64,000 bases of DNA from Telopea speciosissima (lineage: Eukaryota; Streptophyta; Magnoliopsida; Proteales; Proteaceae). The notes under the pieces were generated by a model that worked only from the letters and a program-made list of their open reading frames with translations, had not been told where the DNA came from and searched no databases. Shown in pieces: positions 11,981 through 23,457 of the stretch; position 1 is the stretch's first letter, and each line of letters starts with the position of its first letter. The DNA lies in the NCBI RefSeq assembly GCF_018873765.1, contig NC_057925.1, positions 2,062,927-2,126,926 on the forward strand. The letters are read 5' to 3'. The translations under genes were made by a program, and so were the position numbers.

Positions 11981-12956
11981 TATTATTGGATAAGAAGAGC
12001 GTAGTCTGAATTAGTCACATGTCAAATTTTATATTAAATTAATAATGTATCATCTATGTATTGACATGCACCCTATGAGTATTACCCTATTGGTAATCCT
12101 GTATATTCTAAAGTGTTATTTAGTCGTTCGAGGACCTATACTGTCACTCTGTCTCATATTCGATAATGTGGACCCCATATGAATGATACCATTCTCCAGA
12201 ACCTCAATGATGTAGCATGCAAATTCCTTCTTACACTAGTATTGTGGGAAACCCTCATCCTTTATTTTTATATCACATTTGTAATGAGATTTAAACTCAA
12301 AATCTCTTACACTACGTATCAAAGTTTTAACCTTTTGTTTTTGGTAAAAAATTCTTAACCAGTAGTCCAGTATGGAATTGAATCCTCTCCAGGTTGCATC
12401 GAACGGTTGAGCGGGTTAGCATGCATTCCAAGGACAACACCAACTGTTCAATGCGTGCTAAAGAGGATTCGGTTTCATCCAATATTAATTATGTCAAAGT
12501 GAAAATCTTTATACAACATGTACAAAGTCTCATGGCATAATTCCTAGCTAGACTCTTTTGGCCATTGGATCGATAGTTAGACTAACAAACCCTTCAAGTT
12601 GATGCATGGTGCTTTCACAGAGAGATGTCTATTTTACTACAAACTATTGCCGTGGAATTTGGTTCTTTAGATTTGTCTAAAGTTGATTAAATTTTCTGTT
12701 TCACCTTTGCTATCTATTTGACCTATTTGTTCTCCCGTAAATTGGTCATTAGATCATCCTAATATTGCATGGACCGATGATGAATCCTCTCATTAGTTTA
12801 CATGTCAAATTTGATAGTCTATCTCAATATTAGATCTTGTCTTGTGTTCCTTGTTTTTTTTTTTCTTCTAATGATCTCTATTTTGTATCCCTAAAATGAA
12901 TTTTGTTTCCACCTTTATCACTTTAACAGCTAAAAAGATTTCGCAATTAAATTTTG
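11981..12956. other. Intergenic, no gene
   Basis: No gene or clear element is seen. The stretch around 12380-12490 contains AGGATTCGGTTTCATCC and the near-complementary GGAATTGAATCCTCTCC at its ends, so it may be another small foldback repeat of about 110 bp. Confidence 0.35.
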
Positions 12957-13110
12957 GGTTGATATTCTATGTGCCATAGCACAGGCTTTGCCAAACACAT
13001 GGGGACGACATTTCCACCACTTAGGGGGCGGGGCGGTCATTAATTTTGCCCACCCTCATGTGTCTGGGTGCAGCTTGTGCCCCCAACATAGAGAACATTT
13101 TCCTTTAAAC
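12957..13110. mobile_element. MITE-like element, family C (GGGCGGGGCGRTCATT core)
   Basis: The element has imperfect inverted ends: GATATTCTATGTGCCATAGC at one end and CCCCCAACATAGAGAACATT at the other. Its core is GGGGCGGGGCGGTCATT. Related cores occur near 13260, 25395, 25755 and 27575. It is non-coding. Mirror copy: about 56160-56310. Confidence 0.5.
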
Positions 13111-13221
13111 TTTATTTTACTATGCAACCAAAGTGTCTAGTTGCAAATAAAGGAAAGAAAAGTAAAATTAAATCAATAATAAAAGGGATTTTTTTTTTTT
13201 TTTTTTTTGTAATAAAAGAGG

Positions 13222-13405
13222 AAAAAATCTTTGTGAGGGTGTTTACCGCCTACGTCTAAACACAATGGATGGCAAAATGACCGCTCCACTCCCTATGAAA
13301 ATCAAAAATTTTCTGCTCCCCATGACACTTCCGCGCATACTTTCATGGGCCTCCGTGCACACAAAGGCCATGCTCTCCCAAAATAAAATATAGAACTTTT
13401 TCTAA
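13222..13405. mobile_element. MITE-like element, family C relative
   Basis: The text GTGAGGGTGTTTACCGCCTA, followed by CAATGGATGGCAAAATGACC and GGCCTCCGTGCACACAAAGG, matches the layout of family C. It lies just after an A/T homopolymer tract. Ends are poorly defined. Mirror copy: about 55865-56045. Confidence 0.35.
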
Positions 13406-13683
13406 TAGACAACACTTTTTTTGTTGTTTAACAATTGAAGACCTGAGTTTTCTAATAAAAACCTCAAACTCACCTTCTTCGATGATTCCTTTATAACTAA
13501 ACTGTGTGCTAATGATGCTTAGATTAACTAATTAAATTTCAACATTTTTATATATTTTTAATGGGAGTCACCTCCCCCATTATTTGCACATATAAGGGAA
13601 CCCTAGTACCCTACCTTTCAGAACAACCGGAGCATGTTCTGCTGAAATCTAACTCATCTATATTATAAATGGACATTTTTTTT

Positions 13684-13915
13684 CCTCGTGAAAATGATAT
13701 ATACACACACACACACGCTCTCACACATTTTTTCTCTTCTCTTGTCATTAATACCGGTTGGTCCTCTATATTAAAAATGATATATACACACATTCTTTCT
13801 CTTCTCTTGTCATTAATACCGGTTGGTCATCTATATTAAAAATGATATATACACACATTCTTTCTCTTCTCTTGTCATTAATACCGGTGGGTCCTCTATA
13901 TTGAAAATGATTTAT
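13684..13915. repeat. 65 bp tandem repeat, about 3.5 units
   Basis: Units start with TTGTCATTAATACCGGTTGG at 13742, 13807 and 13872, an exact 65-base period. A partial unit precedes them with a CA dinucleotide run. Each unit contains AAAATGATATATACACACA and ends TTCTTTCTCTTCTC. The right arm has the same number of units (about 55355-55590), so the amplification predates divergence of the arms. Confidence 0.85.
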
Positions 13916-14604
13916 TCCCTTAATGCGTGTATGATTTCAATATATGTGGGGAGCATTGCCATCCCTCTCTTCTATTTATTTATGGGTAAGAGATCGCTAT
14001 TTCTCTTTATTTATATCTGTTACTAATAAATACATGATCCCACAATATTCTAGTCTTTTTTGTGGTAAGGACAATAAGGTAATTACATAGTTCAATAATG
14101 AAGGGTCAACCTATAAGACAAAGAAGATCTATCTAATTAATTGATGGCTATACTTTTTAAGAACATAAAATATCAGTTTATCAAGAACTAGAGGATAACA
14201 AAGATGGAATCTGCTGAAATGGCTTATGGCACCCGACATCATTCATGGTTTTATGAACATGGTATTCTTAAAGCTTTTAAAGCTGATTCTGATTTCAATT
14301 CCGGTCGCTTTCGATTGGCCTATCCATACTTGATTATTAGGGTTCAGATTAATTGCTTTTGATTTTGGCTGATTCTGACATTTTTGAATTTTGAGCATAA
14401 TGTTGAATTTTGAATTGATCTCATCTACCAACCATTAGATCGGTATAAAATTCACGTGGTGACTTGGAAGTTGAGCGCAACACGATGGTCATTCAATTCC
14501 AAGCCGCAGAGGATCCAAATCCAAGAGATTACTGTCTGAAAAACATGTGAGATCCAATACCCCAACTTTCTTATCCCACACTTTACGACAAAACAAATGA
14601 AACC
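13916..14604. other. Intergenic, no gene
   Basis: No gene or repeat family is recognised. Short open frames at 13823-14026 and 14243-14431 are low-complexity or chance frames. Confidence 0.4.
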
Positions 14605-14981
14605 TTAAGGCCATGTTTGTTTGCCAGTAAAAACTGGGGTGGACAAAAAGGGGTGGCATAGCTGTGTCTTTTTCCATAAAATCCCTAAAATGATTGTTGT
14701 TTGGATACATATAGTGAGATTTTAACAAACAAAGATTCTTAAATTACGGATTGTGTCTACCTATGTAGCTCCTTATTTCTCCCACCCCACCTCTCCCAAA
14801 AGTCCCTCCAAATTTAACGAGAGTTTTACACTATTCATGGGAAACTAGCAACATGGGACCCACTACACTATTTTTCCCTAATTTTTTCATCTTTTTCTTT
14901 CAGTTGACCCATTCCACTACACATGAGACCCACCCATCATCTTTCCCACCCTTCTTTTTCTGCCAAACGAACGGGGCCTAA
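14605..14981. mobile_element. MITE with GGCC-TTTGTTTG terminal inverted repeats
   Basis: The 377 bp element starts TTAAGGCCATGTTTGTTTG and ends CAAACGAACGGGGCCTAA, an imperfect inverted repeat of about 18 bases. A TTA/TAA flank would fit a three-base target duplication as in Harbinger-type MITEs, but hAT-type MITEs share similar ends. It has no coding potential. Mirror copy: 54285-54661. Confidence 0.6.
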
Positions 14982-14989
14982 GGAAAGCA

Positions 14990-17900
14990 AAGGAAAACAT
15001 GGTCTCCCATATTCCAATTCTAATGACATGTATGAATGATATTTGATATTTCCAATGTCGATGGATCCCTCCCATTTAAAATGATTTTCTCAAAATACTT
15101 AAATCCCATTTGAATTTGCGGTTAGCATCTCCATTACATATAAAATTTCAGTTGTGGTTCTTGACATATATTTTGTCCCTTTAATTAATGTGCCTTGTAT
15201 GCTAGCATTTCCTTTGACACTAGTCATTAGGTAATTTGGCTCTCCACCAACCGTGGCGGGAGCTGAAGGATCCAACCCAACAAAACAAGGGTGGATTTCA
15301 TCATTTCACAGGTGGGACCTAAGTGGGGCCCCCTATGAAATGACCATAACTCCCCTGTTTTTGGGTGTTTTTGTTGGGTTGGACTCTCCAGTTCCCGCCA
15401 CAGCTGGAGGAGAACCAAATCCATCATTAAGAATGGGTTCTACCATTAAACAATCGATTTGACAACAGACAATGTATTGGAGAGGAATATAATCAACTTG
15501 TTTACTTGAACAGCATCACAACCTCATATTCTATATATTGATTCAGATTATTGGTACGTAACCTCGGGGAGATAAACTCTCTATGTAGGCATCTACTCTC
15601 CTTACGTGAAAGGGTGATGTGATAATTCTGATAGTTATATTTTTAGAAAATGATCTTATTTGATCACATGTCACATTTCAGAGACGGGGCAATGGATTAA
15701 AAAAAAAAGTTGGAATAGTCAAGAGTGACAAGGAGAAATGTCATTGCGAGATGGAGGGAGTAGCAAAATAATCTTGTGTAATCTTTATAAAAAAAAAATG
15801 AATTTCTTGTGTAATTTTTGGTAATGTCTAAAATTATGTTTCATTAACCAATGGCCCTCAACAGCTTCAACAACCTTCTATAATATCATGGAATTTGTTC
15901 CTTCAAAAATAAAGATGAAAATGAGCTCATGATTGGCCTAATTAGTGACAAATTTTAGGGGATGCTATCATTAATGGAAGAAAAAAAATGTGTGGGATTC
16001 TTGGTCTTGGAGTCCAAAAGATATTTCAAGACCGTCGTAAATATTACCATAAGGCTTGAAATGAGGTGAATTTTTTTGGAAAATGAAAGTAAAGATTCCT
16101 TGTTGATCATCTGCCAAGTTTTAGCTGAAATGGAATTGGTTAAATGACAAAATAAAACATTGAAAAATCAAAGACTACAATGAGGGATGCGACCGTTAAT
16201 TGATGTGCGTTGTATATATACGTAATACTTGTATGCAGACACTTTCTTTAACACTAGGTCATTTGGAATGGATTCTATTATAGGACCTACGGAATTGAAC
16301 GGTCGATTTGACATCAGGCTAGCATCCCTGATTAGTTAATTTGTATTGGAGATTAATATAATCAAATTGCTTACTTGAACATCACCACAGCTTAATCTTC
16401 TATCAAAGGATTTAGATCATTTCTATACGGTCTCACTAAGATAAGCTCTCTATATAGGCTCCTTTTATTGTCACATGAAAGGGTAACGTGGCAATTCTGA
16501 CAGTTGGATTTATAAAAAAATGATCTTAATTAGTCATATATAAAATTTCATAATCAAGTTCAGTTGTTTGTTCTCCAACTTCTCGACAACTTTCCTTGTG
16601 TTTTTAAGCCATCTATGTATTGCAATGCATTTTCCTATGATCTTGGATTTTTCAAAACATAATTTTTCCAATTTGGTTGATTTTGATGGGATGACACTTG
16701 ATTTGTGGCTAGTGCACCCTAGAATTTACACATTCACAAAATTTCAATCCATAAGGTAGATATGCTATGTAGCAAAACATAAATGTCCGTATATAAACAC
16801 CTTTAAAAGTGCTTGTGTAGAATCCCTATTCCATTCGAAGTTTGTAAATCCCATATGGATTATATTAGTATGACATGTACACTTGGATGTAACAAAATTT
16901 AGCTTCCCAAAGAAAGTCTAAGTCTACTTAATAAATTTGGAGATTTTGAATTGGTTAAGAGTGCAATTTAGAGATGACACCAAAGTTGACATTGAGGAGT
17001 CTTTCAATAGTATTAATAGTGCTGAAATTTTATTTATTTATTTTTTTGATCAAGGAAGGGCAGCAAAAGCTACCCAAACTACTCTATAATAGTGTTGAAA
17101 TTTAGAACTACTTAAATTAACTACATTAGGAGTACTTGTGGCTATGGAGTTTTCAAATTGATTAATGACAACTTGAGAACATTATAATTATTATTATAAC
17201 TTTAATTAATATTATTTAACACTCCCTCTATCTTGCAATGATTCTCTTTTTAATAAAATACAAATTTTTAGGAAGAGTGGTAAAACACTTAAAACATTAA
17301 AAGTCTTCTCATTCCTCAATATTATCCTTTCATTAGTTGTTAAAATTCTTTTCAAATTAGGCAACAAATGATTGTGACAATTAATGCAAAGAGGGAATTA
17401 ATAAACCTAATAAAGGCCATTACTTGACTTAAGAGATGCAGCAATGGACACAAAAATTTGGAACACCCAAGAATGAGAAGGAAATATGTCTTTTTACGTG
17501 GCGAGGGGTAAAAGTCTTTCTATTTTTTCCCCTCGATCTTGAAAGTGTAATCACACAAACCACACACCAATCCCAAAAGGTTAACCAACTTTTAGGACAG
17601 TTATTTGTGTAGAATTTTTCCTTTAAAAAAATAAAGATGAAAATCCGCTCACGAGCTTGATTTTTGTGACAAGGTGTAAAGGGACGCTATCAATGATTGT
17701 CTTTGGGGAAAAGGTTCTTTGAGCTGACTGCAGAGATTACACTAGCACCCTCTCTCTTTATCTTTCTTTCCTCTTCACATGAAATGATCTCTTTGCCCCT
17801 TGTGTACAAAACTGTTTTGTAGTTTCTCATTGGTGCACTCCCTACGCTGCTTCGAGAACCCTCTCCCTTGTTATTGCTATTATTTAAAAAGGAAAAAGTG

Positions 17901-18255
17901 TCAGATTCTTAGTCTTAGGAGGTTCAAAGGATGTCTCTAAATTATATGAAATATGAATTATACATTGGGCTCAAAATGAACTAAAATTTTGTGGATATAT
18001 AGACCCAACGATTCCTTACTCACTTGTCAAGTTTTAGCTAAAATAGAGTTGGTCATGAAGCAAAATAAAACATTGAAATTTCAAACACTACAGTGAGGGT
18101 GCACATCCATGCTTGGACTACTGAGCGGAAGCATACAATGCATGGGAAGGTATATGATTGAGTTTGAGTTTGTAATTGGCCATGAGGCTAGTTTAGATCA
18201 TTCCTTAGATATCTAATAGTTGAAGCTGCTTCAGAACCTTTCCACATGATTGTAA
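14990..18255. repeat. Diverged duplicated unit 1 (front and rear modules)
   Basis: This region is built from repeated modules also found at 20815-24340. The front module contains ATAATCAACTTGCTTACTTG, GATAAGCTCTCTATATAGGC and GGGTGATGTGATAATTCTGA text; here it occurs at about 15476-15700 and 16345-16585. The rear module contains AAATAAAGATGAAAATGAGC, CCAAGTTTTAGCTGAAATGG and AATCAAAGACTACAATG; here it occurs at about 15875-16190 and 17620-18255. No protein is encoded. Mirror copy: about 51009-54265. Confidence 0.65.
17031..17087 (-). mobile_element. Very short 5'-truncated LINE tail with target duplication
   Basis: A 57 bp insert interrupts the duplicated module. It is flanked by a 16-base direct repeat, AATAGTGCTGAAATTT (17015-17030) and AATAGTGTTGAAATTT (17088-17103), differing at one base. 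On the minus strand it reads GGGTAGCTTTTGCTGCCC, then CTTGATC, then an A-rich (AATA)n tail. Tail and target duplication show L1-type retroposition. Confidence 0.6.
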
Positions 18256-20424
18256 ACAACTGAATTCTGTCATCTCAAAACATTCCCCCACTTGCTACCG
18301 GTAATTTGAGACTAAACTACTACTCAGAGATTTTTGGTAAAAATTACCAATTTGCGCCTGGAGTTAATTGAGTACCCAAACATTGTTAGAATGGGTTGAA
18401 ACTTTTTAGATAGAATTTTTTTAAGATATTAAATAATGTCTTAAACTTTGGTACAAATCAAATAATGTTTGGACATCATTTCATAAAACCCTAATTTTGT
18501 GGACCCTTTTGCTTCGGGCACAGATTTGATTGTGTTTCCGACATAATGTATATTTGATCTTTGCATCATTGGATAGTACTCTCAAAATTACTTATGACGA
18601 TAATCGTCAAAATCTGAAGGTCAGATATTCTAGAATCAATCTTAGAAGTCTACCTTATGAAGGTGATCGCCCTAGGCCCACTTTTGGACCCACATGAGGC
18701 TGCCACATGGCACCTCTTACATTATTAATGGGAGGAAGCTCCCAACTTCCATTTGGAGGTTTGGAGGAGTAGCCAAACCATGGTTTTAGTGCATGGTATC
18801 GAAACGGGTATCGATCAACTCAGAAACCGTTATGGTATCGGATCAATATCGACAAAGATCAGCTATATCAGACAAAATCTCCCCTGATTCTCCTTTAAAA
18901 ATAGTTTTTTGACCGATTTACCTTTGTTCATATTGTATCACCGATACGATATTGGCACGGTATCGGGATCAGCAAGGTGCAAAACCGATATGAATCGCCC
19001 GATACGGGCATTTTGATATCGGTACTTAGAACCATGAGAGGATTTGGCTCCTCCTCCTCCCTTTAACCTTATAAAAAAGGCACCCTCTTTCCTTCATTAA
19101 CACAACTCAAAAACCTTAGAGCATCAATTTTTTCTGCTCTGCCCTCTCTCTTCCCAAGAGGAGTTTCTCAATAGTCTTTTGGTGCCCTAAAACCCTAGAG
19201 AAGCTTTGAAATCCAAGGGGCATCTCAAAATAGCCAGTGAAGACAAAAATTCCCCCAAAAATCTTGAACTATTCCAGATGCTAGGAATTTCACCTGGATT
19301 ACCATAGAAGAGTCGAAATTCCCTGACAAGCCCATTTTGGGCTCCCCAAAAGGTATTTTTTTTCTCTTCCTTTTTTACACACATTTACTCAGTGTTTTAT
19401 GTAGATCAAGCATATGTAGTTACTTTTACCTAATTGTGTACTCGGGTTAGGTTTTTACCCTAATCTAGGCTTTTCGATTGGATGAGGAAATACACCATGT
19501 TAATTACCATATATGTTATTTCCATGTTACTAGTACTATACACCTGCAAATGTACTCCTAAAACATACATGCAGTACGTTGTTAGGCTGCCAAACTTCCA
19601 GTAAAGATTCGATAGACATTTAAAGATGTCATCAGGTCCAATCATGTCAAAACAAGTGGCTAGACCAAGAAGTGGTCAAAACCTGAAAATCTTCCCAATC
19701 TTGTATCGGAAACTACGTTTGATCTGATTCCTATTCGGGGTACGTGGGCAGCCTGACCAAGTCAAGTTCTATCACAATCATGCACACATCAGTTATGTCA
19801 CCATTCCCATACACATATAATTGCACATACACAACATACATTCTTACCATGATCCTCATTCCCATATTGTATTCCACCATATCACATGCATTCATATCAT
19901 GATCCCCATCCCCCACATGCATACCCAACACATGCAAAACTATATTTAACCTAATTCCCAAATCATTCGTGAAACTAGGCAGTCAGGCAACCATAAGTTT
20001 TGGTTCAATCACTCCCTTACATACATACATATATTCATTCATTGTATATATTACACATACACACATATACTTTGTAGTTTTCATTTACATTCAAGTAATT
20101 TTACTATGCATGATAATATCTGGGACTAATTAGTAGAATTAATAAACCTAGGAATTGTCTAAATAAAAGGAGATCGATCCTGATTGAGGGTGGGTAGGTG
20201 CCTACCACCTTCTCAGCCCATAACCTTGAATTACCCAAAGATCTAAGACAACTTTTGCCTTATCCATTAGAGTGAATTATCTCTCCCAAAAGTGAAAGGC
20301 ATTTATGGGTCCTAAACCCTAATCTAGATAGTGACTCTAAAAAAGTAGAAACTCATTTATAGACACCCCAGGGTACCACGCAACCCAATCCAAAAAAGAT
20401 TGAAGGATGAACACCCACAATGGT
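18256..20424 (+). mobile_element. Solo-LTR-like insertion, about 2.17 kb
   Basis: Compared with the duplicate unit near 24240, homology is interrupted here: the flanks read GATTGTAAACAACT on the left and GGTACAACTAAGTAGG on the right, sharing ACAACT. Inside, CTTATAAAAAAGGCACC (TATA at 19070) is followed by a pyrimidine-rich stretch, and GTACGTGGGCAGCC lies at about 19740, as in U5 regions of some large Ty3/gypsy LTRs. No gag-pol is present, hence a solo LTR is proposed. The 3' end does not show the usual terminal CA, so exact ends are uncertain. Locus E is nested inside. Mirror copy: about 48836-51008. Confidence 0.5.
18779..19035. repeat. TATCGGTATCG-family element, locus E
   Basis: This is the cleanest copy. 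It starts CATGGTTTTAGTGCATGGTA and ends TGATATCGGTACTTAGAACC, with the central CCTTTAAAAATAGTTTTTTG core. It is nested in the solo-LTR-like insertion, so it is younger than that LTR. Mirror copy: 50223-50483. Confidence 0.65.
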
Positions 20425-20683
20425 ACAACTAAGTAGGTGATACATAGATTCCGATGATCTAGGTCCAAGAAACCTTAACCACCATACTAACTATTACTCG
20501 ACCCTTGCTCCTCGCCTCCTCTCTTTAATTTGCCATGCCCCTCTCCTTAATCCTTCTTTCTCTCTCTTCAATCGCAATTGATTTCTTCCCCCTTTTGATG
20601 AATGGCTTCATATTGTAAATATTTTAAAACGAAAAAAATATGCGATGTTTGGAAGCCAAGAAAAGAAAAGAACTAAAAAAAGG

Positions 20684-20687
<4 letters not shown>

Positions 20688-20718
<31 letters not shown>
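20688..20718. repeat. AT microsatellite; empty pararetrovirus site
   Basis: A run of about 31 bases of alternating A and T follows AAAGGAAATT. In the right arm the corresponding AT run is about 53 bases (40567-40619), and a 7.95 kb pararetrovirus separates it from the AAATT flank. This locus is therefore the unoccupied counterpart of that insertion. Confidence 0.9.
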
Positions 20719-20724
<6 letters not shown>

Positions 20725-21165
20725 CAATTATTATGTCATCATAATTTTTGTCTAATTATTATTTTTCTTTTCTTTTCTTTCTTTTCCATGCTTCCAAATA
20801 TAGGAAAGAAAGGAGAGGAAGGCACGGTCTCCAACATTCCAACTCTAATGACATGTAAACATGATTACTCTTTTAAAATAATTTTGGGAAAAAGATCTCT
20901 ACCTGGTGCAAATCCCACTTCAATTTGCGATTAGCATCTCCATTAAATATAATATTTCAGTTGAGGTTATTGGACTTCTATTTTGTCTGCTTAATCAATG
21001 TGCTTTCTAATCAATGCTAGCATTTCTGATTAGTTAATGGGATGCTTAATTAATTTTGTATTAGAGAAGAAAAGAACATAATCAACTTGCTTACTTAAAC
21101 ATCACCACAACCTCATATTCTATAGATGAATTCAGATTATTACTACACAGCCTCACCAAGATAAG

Positions 21166-21200
21166 CTTTCTCTCTCTCTCTCTCTCTATATATATATACA
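21166..21200. repeat. TC/TA microsatellite
   Basis: TCTCTC repeats run directly into TATATA repeats within the front module. The mirror run in the right arm is at 40084-40118. Confidence 0.8.
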
Positions 21201-21394
21201 CGCACCTAGTGTCGTCACATGAAAAGGTGATGTGATAATTCTAATAGTTGGATTTTTAGAAAATTATTTTATTTGATCACATGTCAAATTTCATATTCAA
21301 GTTCAATCGTTCGTTTTTTCAATTTTTCGACTAGAAAACCTATTGCTAATTGACTTGGTAAATCTAACATAGATTATATTTGTGCAACAAGCAC

Positions 21395-21500
21395 CATTTT
21401 TTTTTTTTTTCGTTAAGAGAGGATTTATTGAATAGGATAACAAAGTCTTGAGAGCCAAGGAATGGAATACGACCGTGCATGTAATAAAATTGTTTACCTA
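21395..21500 (-). mobile_element. LINE 3' tail
   Basis: On the minus strand the text GGTAAACAATTTTATTACAT, then CCTTGGCTCTCAAGAC, then TTCAATAAATCCTCTC ends in a poly-A tract of about 14 bases. This resembles the last about 90 bases of an L1-type element, 5'-truncated on insertion. Mirror copy: about 39785-39890. Confidence 0.5.
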
Positions 21501-21710
21501 AAAAAAAAGAGAAAGAGTTATTTTCATTTAATAAATTAGGAAATTTTGGATTGGTTAAGAGGGCAATTAAGTGACGACACGGAAGTTGACATTGAGGAGG
21601 TTTTCAATAGTATTAATAGTGTTGAAGTTCGAACGGCTTTAATTAACTACATTAGGAGTACTTGTGTCCGTGGAGTTTTCAAATTGATTAATAACGTACA
21701 ACTTAATAGC

Positions 21711-21962
21711 ATTATAATCAACTTGCTTACTTGAACACCACCACAACCTCAACTTGTATCCATGGATTTAGATTATTGCTACAAAGGCACAACAAGATAA
21801 GTTCTCCATACGTGCATCTTGTTTTGTCACTTATAAATTATAATCAACTTGCTTACTTGAACACCACCACAACCTCAACTTGTATCCATGGATTTAGATT
21901 ATTGCTACAAAGGCACGACAAGATAAGTTCTCCATACGTGCATCTTGTTTTGTCACTTATAA
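21711..21962. repeat. 126 bp tandem duplication
   Basis: Two near-identical units start with ATTATAATCAACTTGCTTAC at 21711 and 21837, period 126 bp. They differ at only a few bases (for example CACAACAAG versus CACGACAAG). Both arms carry two units (mirror about 39310-39562). The open frame across it is a by-product of the duplication. Confidence 0.85.
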
Positions 21963-22336
21963 GGGTGATGTGGTAATTTTGACTATCGGATATTTAGGAA
22001 ATAATCTTAAACTGTCACATATCAAATTTTAAAGTCAAGTTCAATCGTTCGTTCTTTTAAAATCTACACAACTTCTCTTGTGTTTGTAAGCAATCTATGA
22101 TCCTAGATTTTTCAAAGCTTAATTTTCCATTTTCTTTGACTCTGATGGGCTGACACTTTTATTGTGGTTGGTGCAAAGGTGCGCCCTGAAATCTACATGT
22201 ACACAAAATTTCAACCCCATATGGTCTGTCATGTGGCCAAAAATACATGCCCATGTAGAAAACACCTTTAAAAGTTCCTGTATAGAAACCCTATTTTCTT
22301 TGGACTATGTAAACCTAATATAGACTATAATTTTAT

Positions 22337-22490
22337 GGGGAAAAATATCTCTACTTGGTGTTGTTTTTTACACCCTCTCACAGGGCACCGTGAGATGACA
22401 TTTCTACCCCTAGGTAGATTCCAGACGTGCTCACCCATTGGCCCAGACGCTTGTGTAGAAACCATGCGACCAAGTAGAGATCTCTTGCCC
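22337..22490 (-). mobile_element. MITE-like element, family A, copy 3
   Basis: This is the reverse orientation of copies 1 and 2: it starts GGGGAAAAATATCTCTACTTG and ends AGTAGAGATCTCTTGCCC. Length is 154 bp. Mirror copy: 38793-38946. Confidence 0.6.
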
Positions 22491-22592
22491 ATTTTTATGA
22501 TATGTACAGTTGGATGTAATAATATTCAGCTTCCCACTTTCACAGAGAAAGTCTACATAAAGAAATTTTGAATTGGTTAAGAGGGCAAATTA

Positions 22593-22752
22593 TTATTTTT
22601 TTTTGGTAAAACGGAATTCATTGAGATAAAGGGCATGAAGTACCCGAGACATTACACTGGAGCCAAGGAGTGGAATGTGGCCAAATTATCTTACATGCCA
22701 AAGACACGGCCTTCCTAGCTAGGGCATGGGCAGTTTCATTTGCCTCCCTAGA
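22593..22752 (-). pseudogene. LINE RNase H end plus 3' tail
   Basis: On the minus strand the first codons read REANETAHALARKA, which resembles the C-terminal end of the RNase H domain of plant L1-type elements. A 3' UTR with CTCAATGAATTCCGTTTTACC and an A-rich tail follow. The insertion replaced part of the duplicated module after GAGGGCAA. Only about 160 bp of the element is present. Mirror copy: about 38536-38697. Confidence 0.6.
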
Positions 22753-23224
22753 AATTGAGGAGATTTTTAATGGAATTAAGAGTATTGAAGTTGGAACGGC
22801 TTTAATTAAACACTTAAAGCATTAAAAATCTTCTCATTCATCAATATTATCTTTTCATTATTTATTTATTTATTTTTAAAATTAAGCAATAAATAATAAT
22901 TGATGGAAATGTTAAATTAATAATCTAATAAAAACGCATTACTGAATTTAAGAGATGAAGCGACAGATAAAAGAATTTGAAACAGCAAAGACTGAAAAGG
23001 AGAAATGTATTAATGGGTGGAGGGGCTAATCAAATAATTTTGTGTAATTTTTCATTGAAAAAAAAAAAATCTTATGTACTTTGTGGTGATTTCTCAAATT
23101 CAAAAACTTTCCATAGTTTGCATAGAATTTTTCCTTTCAAAAGTAAAGATCAAAATGAACTCACAATTAACTACTTGCTAGGGATGCTATCACCAATTGT
23201 CTATCATATTAACATAAGGAAGTG

Positions 23225-23457
23225 TTCGTATCCATTTATCACTATCCGAATCTGTCCGAAAACTAAACGGATGCGGATACGGATAGGCTATAGCTATCCG
23301 AAAAACTATATATATTTACATGTAAACGGATAAAATATCCAATCTGTATCCGTGTTTGTATCCGTTTAGCACTATCCGAATCCATTTGAAAGCTAATCGG
23401 ATGCGGATGCGGATATAGCACTATCCGAGTCGAATCCGATCCGTTTACATCCCTACT
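23225..23457. repeat. CGGATACGGAT-type dispersed element
   Basis: Repeats of ATCCGAATC and GGATGCGGATAC text end in TCCGTTTACATCCCTA, palindromic overall. Non-coding; a small DNA-transposon derivative is likely. Mirror copy: about 37826-38065. Confidence 0.55.

Noticed and set aside
13684..14026. 67- to 77-codon frames over the 65 bp repeat
   Set aside because: They arise from the tandem repetition and differ in frame between units because 65 is not a multiple of three.
22977..23333. 118-codon open frame
   Set aside because: It crosses the rear module and the CGGATACGGAT element, and in the right arm it is broken into two shorter frames.
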